64,000 bases of DNA from Butyrivibrio sp. (GTDB lineage: Bacteria; Bacillota; Clostridia; Lachnospirales; Lachnospiraceae), in the NCBI RefSeq assembly GCF_017635265.1, contig NZ_JAGBLU010000004.1, forward strand, positions 62,001 through 126,000, given 5' to 3'. A model generated the notes under the pieces. The model saw only the letters and a program-made list of their open reading frames with translations. It was not told the origin of the DNA and searched no databases. Positions 37,264 to 45,535 of the stretch are shown piece after piece. Position numbers and translations under genes: made by a program. The first letter of the stretch is position 1. Each line of letters starts with the position of its first letter.

Positions 37264-37292
37264 TTGTTGAAAACAAATATTCCGAATAATAA
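37264..37292 (+). promoter_or_regulatory. Candidate promoter of the precursor peptide gene
   Basis: TTGTTG (37264-37269) and TAATAA (37287-37292) are spaced by exactly 17 bases, each with four of six consensus matches. The region between kinase and precursor gene is strongly AT-rich. It would give a short leader ending in AAGGAG (37326-37331). Confidence 0.5.
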
Positions 37293-37340
37293 AATGTTAT
37301 TTGTAGTTAATTATTGTAGTTTTGTAAGGAGATATATGGT

Positions 37341-37538
37341 ATGAAAAAGTGGACAAATGCAGAAATTACTGAGCTTAATATCAATGAGACAGAGAATGGT
37401 TTTTTTAATTATGAGGTAGAGTCATTTTTTAATATTCTGACCAATGATTCTAAGAAGGTTACTCCGGATCCAGATCCAAAGCCTACACCAACACCTACTC
37501 CAGATCCAGTAGATCCTGTTGATAATTTTTCAGCATAA
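37341..37538 (+). CDS. Candidate RiPP (lasso-like) precursor peptide, 65 aa
   Basis: Small peptide that I read as the substrate of the lasso-like enzymes. The leader MKKWTNAEITELNINET fits the W..P.(I/L)..L.(I/V)..T pattern of paeninodin-type precursors (W4, I9, L12, I14, T17), with Ala in place of Pro. If Thr17 is at -2, the core starts at Asn19; Glu25 and Glu27 fall at positions 7 and 9, suitable acceptors for a macrolactam. Starting at Gly20, Glu27 is position 8. The core then continues with NILTNDSKK and a Thr/Pro/Asp-rich tail ending DNFSA, with Ser64 next to last. AAGGAG lies nine bases before the ATG. The 46-residue core is unusually long for a lasso peptide. Confidence 0.75.
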   Translation: MKKWTNAEITELNINETENGFFNYEVESFFNILTNDSKKVTPDPDPKPTPTPTPDPVDPVDNFSA

Positions 37539-37548
37539 TGTATGTTAT

Positions 37549-37587
37549 AATAAGCCTTGTCGATATCTCGGCAAGGCTTATTTTTTC
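37549..37587 (+). terminator. Rho-independent terminator after the precursor gene
   Basis: AATAAGCCTTG (37549-37559) pairs perfectly with CAAGGCTTATT (37572-37582) over a 12-base loop, with a T run reaching 37586. It stands between precursor and cyclase genes, so it would yield an abundant short precursor transcript and reduced read-through to the cyclase. Confidence 0.88.
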
Positions 37588-37621
37588 GGCCTATATGGTA
37601 TCTTATGAGGTGACATGATTT

Positions 37622-39538
37622 ATGAGTAGTATTTATGGCATATTTGTTAATTCATTTAATCAGATAAATATTGAAGAAAAATCACTTTCTGCTTTGAGCA
37701 AATGGAACAGAGCCTACGGAGATTATCTGGATGGAAGAATACTTGAATATCCGGTAGGTATGGGGAGCTTTATTGACAGGTTAAATGATGATATTCCTAA
37801 GAGTAAGGCAATTCTTAAAAACGAAAGAAAAAAAGCTGTTATCGATGCGGTTATATATAACAGAGACGAGCTTATCTGCAAATGTGATACCAAAAGCAAT
37901 ATTCCGGATGAAGAATTACTTTTTGCATATATCTGCAGGTATGGATTTAAAGCATTAAGAGAGGTAAACGGAGACTTTTGTGGTGCAATCTACAATGAGG
38001 ATAGCAACGATCTTGTTTTATTCAGGGATCATATGGGAGTCAGACCTTTATATTACTACTTTGATGATGATTTTGTTTGCTTTTCTACTGATCTTAGAGG
38101 CCTTATTGCAACAGGTAAGGTTGATACAGCTGTTAACGAAGATTGGCTGTATGAAACTATACATGGAAAGTATGCATATAATCAGAAAAATACAGAATTT
38201 CAAAATATCCTCTGTATTACTCCCGGAAGTTTTTGTAACTTTAAGTTTGATAAAAACAAAGTAAGTTTTAATGAGAATGTTTATTGGAAACCAGGACAAA
38301 AGAAAATAAGATTAAAGTCAGATGCACATTATCAGAAGAGACTTCGTGAGCTCATTGAGGATTCGGTTAAAATAAGGCTGGATGCTGTGTCAGGACTTGT
38401 TGGTGCTGAAATGTCGGGTGGCCTTGATTCTGGAGTAATAGATATTCTTATAAAAAGATTTGGACGTGAATGCATTTACTTTTCATGGTCTAAGTCTCCT
38501 GATGAGCTGAAAATGGTAGATAAGGATGAACGTTTAGTAATCCAGGATATCTGCAAACAGGAAAATATAAAATGCAATTACACTAATGCCAATGAAAATT
38601 ATGAAAACATTAAAGCTATGTCTGCAAATTTGAAAAAGAGTGGATTTGTGCTTAATGAAGATGAGAGAGCTGCCTTTAGATACGTTCTTCCTCCGAGTAT
38701 TATGACTATGCCTGTTTGTAGTTCTGCTGAAAGTGTAACAAGTCATGGTGCAAAAGTGATTTTTACCGGACACGGTGGAGATGAAGGCGTAAGTCACAGA
38801 AGCAAACCTTATGAGATGTTTCATAATCATGAATACTATCATTACTTTAGATATATGTATTCAACTACTCATCTTAAAAAGCACAGGATTATAAATACAC
38901 TTAAGATTTGTAAACTTAATCTGATTGATGGGCGCAAAATACTTTTTACACCCCAAAAGGGGCTGGTTAATGATAGCAACATTATAAATAAAGATTTCGC
39001 GTTAAAATACGCTAATTATGAAATGCCTTTATCATATTTTAGTTTTGATCCGATAATGTATATTTTAAATGGTGGAAGCAGAAGCAGACTTGATAACGTA
39101 GCGCTTTTGGGCGCATATTGCAATGTCAGGTATATGGTTCCATACCTTGATTACAGGGTTATTGATTATGCTGTTTCTATACCACGTTATCAGTATCTGC
39201 GCGGACATTTTAACAGGTACATTTTTAGAGAAGCTTTTAAGGATATAATGCCACATTCACTTTATGTTCTAAAAGATAAAATGGAAAACTCTGATTTGAG
39301 TGTCCCCAAGGCTCCTGATTGGTTTATGACTTTTTCTGATGGCATGAAAGATATAATAAAAAGGCTTGATCGTGATTACTGGTCTAAATACATAAATTAT
39401 GACCTTATAGATGACTGGATGAAACGAAGTGAGTTGGAATCAGAGTATAAACCTGAGGATGAAAGCCTTTTGTATGTTCTGTTTATGTGTGCTGAGTTTC
39501 AGAATGTTATTGAGAAAACATATGGGACGTTATATTGA
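37622..39538 (+). CDS. Asparagine-synthetase-like lasso cyclase
   Basis: Protein of 638 aa with the two-domain asparagine synthetase B layout. The N-terminal domain (1-215) has the glutaminase fold (NGDFCGAIYN, FRDHMGVRPLYYY) but begins MSSIYG, so the catalytic Cys2 is absent and it cannot use glutamine. The synthetase domain has the ATP PP-loop SGGLDSG (about 265-271), TGHGGDE (about 382) and the later VPYLDYRVIDY. This is what is known for lasso cyclases (C proteins), which adenylate a Glu/Asp side chain of the core and close the isopeptide ring. It follows the precursor gene and terminator. Confidence 0.88.
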   Translation: MSSIYGIFVNSFNQINIEEKSLSALSKWNRAYGDYLDGRILEYPVGMGSFIDRLNDDIPKSKAILKNERKKAVIDAVIYNRDELICKCDTKSNIPDEELLFAYICRYGFKALREVNGDFCGAIYNEDSNDLVLFRDHMGVRPLYYYFDDDFVCFSTDLRGLIATGKVDTAVNEDWLYETIHGKYAYNQKNTEFQNILCITPGSFCNFKFDKNKVSFNENVYWKPGQKKIRLKSDAHYQKRLRELIEDSVKIRLDAVSGLVGAEMSGGLDSGVIDILIKRFGRECIYFSWSKSPDELKMVDKDERLVIQDICKQENIKCNYTNANENYENIKAMSANLKKSGFVLNEDERAAFRYVLPPSIMTMPVCSSAESVTSHGAKVIFTGHGGDEGVSHRSKPYEMFHNHEYYHYFRYMYSTTHLKKHRIINTLKICKLNLIDGRKILFTPQKGLVNDSNIINKDFALKYANYEMPLSYFSFDPIMYILNGGSRSRLDNVALLGAYCNVRYMVPYLDYRVIDYAVSIPRYQYLRGHFNRYIFREAFKDIMPHSLYVLKDKMENSDLSVPKAPDWFMTFSDGMKDIIKRLDRDYWSKYINYDLIDDWMKRSELESEYKPEDESLLYVLFMCAEFQNVIEKTYGTLY

Positions 39539-39603
39539 GTTTTATATAAATGTTTTTCTTGCGGATGTATTATAATAATAAAAAAGGTTGCTTAGATTAG
39601 AGC

Positions 39604-40608
39604 ATGGGGAATGATTTAATATCTGTTATTATGACTGTTTACAATAGGGAAAACTATGTGAGACGAGCTTTAGATAGTGTAGTTTTTCAAAAGAATGTCA
39701 ACATTGAATTTATCGTTGTAGATGATGGGAGCACTGACAGATCACCTTTAATATTGGATGAATACGCACAAAAGTATGATTTTATTCGTGTTATTCATAC
39801 AAATAATCGTGGCATCAGTGCAGCTAGGAATATTGGGCTTGATAATGTTTTGGGAGATTATATTTTTTTCATAGATGATGATGATTTCTTGCCTGAAAAT
39901 GCCCTTTATGAGCTCTTTAAACTAAGTCGTGAAAAAAATGTTGATATGGTTATAGGAAACTATGCGCATTATAACGATAACTCTGAGTATATAGGAGAGT
40001 TTGAAATCCCGGAAAAGTATTGCAATAAATTTTTAACTAAGAGAGAGACATGTGAGTTATTTTATTTTTCTGGTGAAAGCCATGTGTTGATTGTTTCATG
40101 GGGGAAACTGTATAAAAAGAAAGTATGGAATGGCATTAGATTTCCGGAGAATAAAACAAAAAGTGAAGATCAATTTGTGTTTGCGAGCATAATGGGTAAT
40201 TGCGACACTATATACTTTACTGACGAGATTGTATATAATCAGTTGTTTTCACAAGTAAGTATAACCAGAAGTAAGTATAGCAGAAAGGCTTTATATAATT
40301 CTGAGGGTGTAGCTAGTGTTATAAGATATCTGATGAAGATGCAGTTTTATGATATTGCTTTGTATAAATTTGGGGTAGGGACAAGAAGCATCATGGATAT
40401 GCAATCTGTACTTAATGATGATGAAAGTATACAGGAGATAAGTCGGTTAATCAATATATATAAGGCTATAGCAGGTGAATTAATAAAACATGTTGATTTA
40501 AAAAATAAACTGCGAATGATACTATTTATCTCTAATTATGGATTATATAAAAAGCTGCAAAGAATGCATGCAAAAAAATATATGATGGAGATGCAGCAGT
40601 GTAAATAA
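39604..40608 (+). CDS. GT2 glycosyltransferase
   Basis: Family 2 transferase of 334 aa: DLISVIMTVYNRENYV, FIVVDDGSTDRS, GISAARNIGL and the DXD-type FFIDDDDFLPE (about 95). The acceptor region has KSEDQFVFAS near 197. Its nearest relative in the window is the broken gene at 36128, which shares both ends. It has a poor ribosome site and follows an AT-rich gap, so it may be transcribed from its own weak promoter (TATAAT at 39571-39576, no clear -35). It is the last gene of the polysaccharide locus. Confidence 0.9.
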   Translation: MGNDLISVIMTVYNRENYVRRALDSVVFQKNVNIEFIVVDDGSTDRSPLILDEYAQKYDFIRVIHTNNRGISAARNIGLDNVLGDYIFFIDDDDFLPENALYELFKLSREKNVDMVIGNYAHYNDNSEYIGEFEIPEKYCNKFLTKRETCELFYFSGESHVLIVSWGKLYKKKVWNGIRFPENKTKSEDQFVFASIMGNCDTIYFTDEIVYNQLFSQVSITRSKYSRKALYNSEGVASVIRYLMKMQFYDIALYKFGVGTRSIMDMQSVLNDDESIQEISRLINIYKAIAGELIKHVDLKNKLRMILFISNYGLYKKLQRMHAKKYMMEMQQCK

Positions 40609-40978
40609 TTAAACAATCTATAATTTATAGTAATGAAGCCCCTGCCAACTATACAGGGGGTATTATTACATGTATATGCCATATGTCGAACATCAATTCT
40701 TTTCAAAAGAGCATTTGTCTGAAAGAATAGTTTCGAATACATCAATTTTTGAATTAGACATTTTGGGATAATTCCTTTCGACTAGTATTTGTAGTAGAAA
40801 AATCAGCGGATAATCAGTATATTGCAACTGGTCTTAGTGCTGGATTATACAAATAATAATACAGGCAGTAAATAATAAAAGCGCCTTTTCGTTATGTTTA
40901 TTCTTTTTTTATTATAGGTATTTCTTGGCATATGCTACAATGATAAAAAGTGTGCGCTAAAACGCACCGGGAGAGCCT
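40609..40978. other. Gene-free gap with hairpin and possible decayed coding sequence
   Basis: 370 bases without a convincing gene at the right end of the polysaccharide locus. CCCCTG (40639-40644) pairs with CAGGGG (40654-40659), a small hairpin followed only by GTATTATTA, so a weak terminator at best. An ATG at 40670 with AGGGGG nine bases upstream opens a 33-codon frame; a further short open stretch in another frame (about 40770-40855, reading FVVEKSADNQYIA) suggests decayed coding sequence. GTGCG/CGCAC (40952-40967) forms a hairpin just before the ribosome site of the next gene. Confidence 0.35.
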
Positions 40979-43900
40979 ATGCTGAGCTTTGATAATATTG
41001 GTAGCATTACGTATAATCTTGCTGCACTGATCATAAGCATTACATGCATAATGTACACAATGATGACAAGGACAAGGATAAAGTTTAGTAACAGACTATT
41101 CATGTCCTTGATTGTTATTGTGATAATTGACTCTCTTGTAGGAATTTCGGGAGAGTTGATATTAGCATCTTCAATGTCTCAGGGATTTAAATTTTTTTGT
41201 TTTCATCTTAGTCAATATCTGTATTTTACTACCCATTTTGCCATAGCTCCCGTTCTTGCTCTCTATATTATCAACTCCTGCGGAGTGTCATTCAGGTTTT
41301 CAAAAAGGGCAAGATGTCTGATAAGTCTTCCTTTCATATTTCTTGAAATAATGGTTTTTATAAATCCATTTACACGTATTGTTTACAGCGTGGATGAAAA
41401 TCTTGACTTTCACAGAGGAGCGGGCATTTACATAGCCTATCTTGTCAGCGCATTTTATGTGCTGTTTTCCATAGTTGCCTTATTTTTATATTGGAATGTC
41501 TTTAACAGAATGAAAAAATTTGCGATAGCATACTTTTTTATTCTTGTTATTATCGGCACTTTGGTGCAAATGATCTTCTTTGATGTCAGATGCGAGCTTA
41601 TGTGTGAGGCCATTGGTCTTCTGGGGCTTATGATAATGTTTGAAAATGATGAGGATCGCATCGACATATCAACCTGGGCATACAACAGAAATGCATTCTT
41701 ACATGATGCAGGAATATATTTTAGGTACGACAGACTTTTTTATACTATCTGTATAAGGATAAAAAACGGTGATGTCTATAGGAAGATTGCCGGATATGAA
41801 GAGTATGAAAAGGTTCTTTTTGAAGTGGTCAGATTTTTAAACTCAATAGATCCCAAATATGAAGTTTACAGGATGAGTAATGACTGTTTCTTTTTGGTGT
41901 GTCCCGGAGTGTCTGAAGAAAAGGCAGGTAAAGTTTCCAGAACTGTTTTTGACAGATTCCAAAGAGACTGGAATATGAAGGGCAGTAGCTTTCTTTTAAA
42001 CGCAATCATAATAAGAGCCAATTCCCCGGAGCAGTTTGGCAACATCGGTTATCTTTTACTGTTGTCGGATTCAGCGATTGAAAAAGACACAGGACGAATA
42101 TATTCCAAGGAAGACCTGAATTTTATATTACGAAGGGCCAATGTTGAGAATGCGGTAAAAAGAGGAATTGAAGACAACAGCTTTAATGTGTGCTATCTTC
42201 CTGTATATTCACGTGACGGACTCATTATCTGTGGAGCAGAGGCAGTCCTTGAATTTGCTGATGATGAGCTGGGAGTCATTGATAAATCTGAGTTTATGCC
42301 AATCGCAGAGGAAACGGGACTTATCGAGAAGCTTGGATGGTTCACTATAGAAGAGGCATTTTTATTTTTGGGCGGTGGTATCACTGAAGAAATGGGACTT
42401 GAGTTTATTATTATAAGTCTTTCTTCACTACAGGTTATAAGGACTGATTTTGTCGATAATATAAGAACCCTGATAAATAAATACAATGTTAACCCCAAAA
42501 GAGTTATTTTTAACATTGAAGAAAGAGCCGCTACTGCCGATGAAAACATATTGGTTCATATTGTCAGCGAGCTTGTGGCTGATGGAATAAGATTTGGAAT
42601 TGATAATTACGGAAGTGGTTTCTTTTCTTCTCAGATAGCGTCTTCCACCATATTTGAAGGCGTAACTATGAATGCCGCTCTTTTACATTCTGCATTTCAG
42701 AATGAACAAAACAGGATTATTCTTGAAAACAGAATAAAAATGACGGGACAGATGGGAAAGGGAATACTTTTAAGCCATGTGGATGACCCGACTCTTTATG
42801 AGTTTGCCAAGGATATGAAGGTTGACTATTATCAGGGCATATATTTTTCACCGCTTTCTTCCAGAAATGAGTTTATAGCTATATTAAAAGCAACGGAACT
42901 TGCCAAAATGGAAGAACAAAGAGCAAGGGCAGCCAACGAGGCAAAGAGTAACTTCCTTGCCAATATGTCCCATGAGATACGAACACCTATAAATGCTGTT
43001 CTTGGAATGAACGAAGTAATTCTTCGTGAATGTCAGGATGAAAAAATACTTGAATATGCAAGGAATATAGAAGGGGCAGGAAGAACTCTTTTGTCCCTTA
43101 TAAATGACATCCTTGATTTTTCCAAGATTGAAGCCGGAAGCATGGAGATAAATGAAGCAGATTACGATTTATCTTCAGTTTTAAATGATGTCTTTAACAT
43201 GGTTAATCTAAAAGCCCAGCAAAAGTCACTGGAGCTTAAGTTTAATGTGGATGAGACCATACCTGACACTCTGTACGGAGATGAGACAAGAATTCGCCAG
43301 ATAATGGTCAATGTCCTTAACAATGCCATTAAGTATACCAGGGAAGGCAGCGTTGAATTTAACATAAAGGGAATAGAAAATGACGATGGGATAACGCTGA
43401 TAATTGTGGTGAAGGATACCGGAATCGGCATAAAAAAAGAGGATATTGCCAGTTTATTTGATAAATTCAAACGGCTTGATATGGAAAAGAACAAAACAGT
43501 TGAAGGAAGCGGACTTGGTCTTGCTATCACTCATTCTCTTTTGGAGCTTATGGATGGCACCATTGAAGTTGAAAGCGAATATGGGAAAGGCACAACCTTT
43601 ATTATTACCGTTCCTCAAGGGGTTAGAAGTTCATCAGGGATAGGAGATTTTAAGGCAAGGATTGCAACTGCTGCCAGGAAAGAATATACCTATCGCGAAA
43701 AGTTTACAGCCCCGGATGCATGCATACTTGTGGTTGATGATACACCTATGAATCACGTTGTTATCAGGGAGCTTTTAAAGAAAACAAAGATAGGAATAGA
43801 CTCGGCAGGGAGCGGAGCAGAGTGTATTAAAATGCAGCATGAAAAAAAATACGACATAATTTTCCTGGACTATAGAATGCCTGAAATGGATGGAATTGAG

Positions 43901-44767
43901 ACTTTAAAGGCAATAAAAGCGGACGAGGGCAGTGCCAATAAAGATACACCTGTGATAATTCTTACAGCAAATGCTATTTCAGGAGCGAGGGAGAGCTTTT
44001 TAAAAGCCGGATTTGAGGATTACCTGTCAAAGCCTATTGAGAGTGAAAAGCTTGAAGATACCATAATAAGATTTTTGCCTGAGGAAAAAGTTGTTTTAAA
44101 TGAGGATGCGGCCGATAAAAATGATGATAATGCAGATGAATTATTAAAAGGTGAGTATGGCTTTTTAGATAACTTTGAAAAGATAAATAAAGATGAAGGA
44201 TTAAAGAACTGTGGGAATGCTGAAAGCTATCTTAATATCTTAAAGGTCTATTATGATTCTGCCGCTTTTACAAGAGAGAATATCACCACAAGCTTTGGCT
44301 CCGGAAATATTAAGGATTATACAAGCTATGTTCATTCTCTCAAGAGCACATCAAGAACCATCGGAGCAACTTCGCTTTCAGAGCTTGCAAAGAAACTTGA
44401 AGATGCCGGAAACAATCAGGATATTAAAACAATAGATGAACTTACACCTAAGCTTTTGGAAATGCACATGGAGGTGGAAGAAGAACTTTCAAAAGTTTTC
44501 AATGAAGGTTCAAAAGAAAGTGATCAGGCAGGAGAAAAACCTCCGATTTCAGAGAGCCAGCTTATTGATGCATATAGAACCATTTTGGAGGTTAGCCAGG
44601 CACTGGACTATGATACGTTAATGTTTATTCTTGATTCAGTTAGCGAGTATAGTGTTACAGGCATAGATAATGATATAATTAAGAAAATAGCTCAGTTATC
44701 CTATAAACTTGATTGGGATGGCATAAAAACTGTAGTAACCGAAAGATTAAATAAGCAAGGGGAATAA
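40979..44767 (+). CDS. Hybrid histidine kinase with degenerate GGDEF and EAL domains
   Basis: Membrane protein of 1262 aa. Residues 1-220 contain six or seven hydrophobic helices. About 235-400 is a GGDEF-like domain without the GGDEF motif (RMSNDCFFLV at that place). About 400-650 is an EAL-like domain without the EAL catalytic residues (GAEAVLEF; IDNYGSGFF instead of DDFGTGYS). Then follow HisKA (SHEIRTP, His about 665), HATPase_c (NVLNNAIKYTREG, GSGLGLAIT), a receiver (FLDYRMPEMDG, Asp about 964) and an HPt domain (VHSLKSTSRTIG, His about 1119). The degenerate domains may sense c-di-GMP or only bind partners. Next to it lie a double-receiver protein and a shorter paralogue. Confidence 0.9.
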   Translation: MLSFDNIGSITYNLAALIISITCIMYTMMTRTRIKFSNRLFMSLIVIVIIDSLVGISGELILASSMSQGFKFFCFHLSQYLYFTTHFAIAPVLALYIINSCGVSFRFSKRARCLISLPFIFLEIMVFINPFTRIVYSVDENLDFHRGAGIYIAYLVSAFYVLFSIVALFLYWNVFNRMKKFAIAYFFILVIIGTLVQMIFFDVRCELMCEAIGLLGLMIMFENDEDRIDISTWAYNRNAFLHDAGIYFRYDRLFYTICIRIKNGDVYRKIAGYEEYEKVLFEVVRFLNSIDPKYEVYRMSNDCFFLVCPGVSEEKAGKVSRTVFDRFQRDWNMKGSSFLLNAIIIRANSPEQFGNIGYLLLLSDSAIEKDTGRIYSKEDLNFILRRANVENAVKRGIEDNSFNVCYLPVYSRDGLIICGAEAVLEFADDELGVIDKSEFMPIAEETGLIEKLGWFTIEEAFLFLGGGITEEMGLEFIIISLSSLQVIRTDFVDNIRTLINKYNVNPKRVIFNIEERAATADENILVHIVSELVADGIRFGIDNYGSGFFSSQIASSTIFEGVTMNAALLHSAFQNEQNRIILENRIKMTGQMGKGILLSHVDDPTLYEFAKDMKVDYYQGIYFSPLSSRNEFIAILKATELAKMEEQRARAANEAKSNFLANMSHEIRTPINAVLGMNEVILRECQDEKILEYARNIEGAGRTLLSLINDILDFSKIEAGSMEINEADYDLSSVLNDVFNMVNLKAQQKSLELKFNVDETIPDTLYGDETRIRQIMVNVLNNAIKYTREGSVEFNIKGIENDDGITLIIVVKDTGIGIKKEDIASLFDKFKRLDMEKNKTVEGSGLGLAITHSLLELMDGTIEVESEYGKGTTFIITVPQGVRSSSGIGDFKARIATAARKEYTYREKFTAPDACILVVDDTPMNHVVIRELLKKTKIGIDSAGSGAECIKMQHEKKYDIIFLDYRMPEMDGIETLKAIKADEGSANKDTPVIILTANAISGARESFLKAGFEDYLSKPIESEKLEDTIIRFLPEEKVVLNEDAADKNDDNADELLKGEYGFLDNFEKINKDEGLKNCGNAESYLNILKVYYDSAAFTRENITTSFGSGNIKDYTSYVHSLKSTSRTIGATSLSELAKKLEDAGNNQDIKTIDELTPKLLEMHMEVEEELSKVFNEGSKESDQAGEKPPISESQLIDAYRTILEVSQALDYDTLMFILDSVSEYSVTGIDNDIIKKIAQLSYKLDWDGIKTVVTERLNKQGE

Positions 44768-44770
44768 TAT

Positions 44771-45535
44771 ATGTTTGAGAAAAAAATTCTGCTTGTCAGA
44801 AACGCTGAAACTTTCATGGTAAATGCAATAAAAAACAGCCTTTTAAAGGCTCATTTTCGGGTGGCTGATGCTAATTACACGATTAGTCAGATCAGTGACA
44901 ATGTTCATGATGCAGATCTTATTATTCTATATACCGATCCTGATATTGAAGATCATTATGATGCATTTATTTATCTGAAGGACCTTTGCGTTGAGGATAA
45001 TAAGGTGGTTCTTATTATTGGTGAGGATCAGACTTTTAAATTTTGTCACAGATATATCCCAAAAGAAGACATAGCTTTTGAAGTATACAGACCTCTTGAT
45101 ATGTCAGAGCTTATGTCAAAAGTAATGACTGCAACTGATGATGAGTTTGAGCAGCAGAGGCGAAAATGTATTCTGGTAATTGACGACGATTTGACATTTT
45201 TGCAGATGATGAGAGAACTGTTAAAAGACACGTACAGAGTTGGAATGGCCAATTCGGGAACTCAGGCTGTCGCCTGGCTTGCCACCAACCATGCGGATCT
45301 TATACTGCTTGACTATGATATGCCGGTACTTGACGGCCCTAAAGTAATGGAAATGCTAAAAAGTGAGAGCTTTTCAAGCTCTACACCTGTAATGTTTCTT
45401 ACGGGAAAAAATGACCGCGAATCTGTTACGAGTGTTATCTCACTAAAGCCTGTGGATTATCTATTAAAATCCATTACCAAAGAAAAGCTACTGAAAACCC
45501 TTGAGGATTTCTTTAATTCCGGAAAGAATAAATGA
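44771..45535 (+). CDS. Response regulator with two receiver-like domains
   Basis: Protein of 254 aa without an output domain. Residues 1-118 form a receiver-like fold lacking the Asp pocket (LLVRNAETF at the place of the acidic pair, LYTDPD at the phosphorylation strand). Residues about 130-250 are a normal receiver: VIDDDLTF, phosphoacceptor Asp in ILLDYDMPVLDG (about 181) and Lys in LLKSITK. It starts 4 bases after the hybrid kinase and its stop overlaps the start of the paralogue (TGATGG), so the three genes form one unit. It likely receives phosphate from the HPt domain of the kinase and acts through protein contacts. Confidence 0.88.
   Translation: MFEKKILLVRNAETFMVNAIKNSLLKAHFRVADANYTISQISDNVHDADLIILYTDPDIEDHYDAFIYLKDLCVEDNKVVLIIGEDQTFKFCHRYIPKEDIAFEVYRPLDMSELMSKVMTATDDEFEQQRRKCILVIDDDLTFLQMMRELLKDTYRVGMANSGTQAVAWLATNHADLILLDYDMPVLDGPKVMEMLKSESFSSSTPVMFLTGKNDRESVTSVISLKPVDYLLKSITKEKLLKTLEDFFNSGKNK

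Noticed and set aside
37483-37520. Pro/Thr/Asp tail as a random low-complexity artefact
   Set aside because: The frame has a strong ribosome site, a stop and a directly following terminator, and a RiPP-type leader, so a real peptide is more likely.
37622-39538. Ordinary asparagine synthetase (asnB)
   Set aside because: The N-terminal Cys2 needed for glutamine use is replaced by Ser (MSS), and the neighbours are a precursor peptide and a kinase gene.
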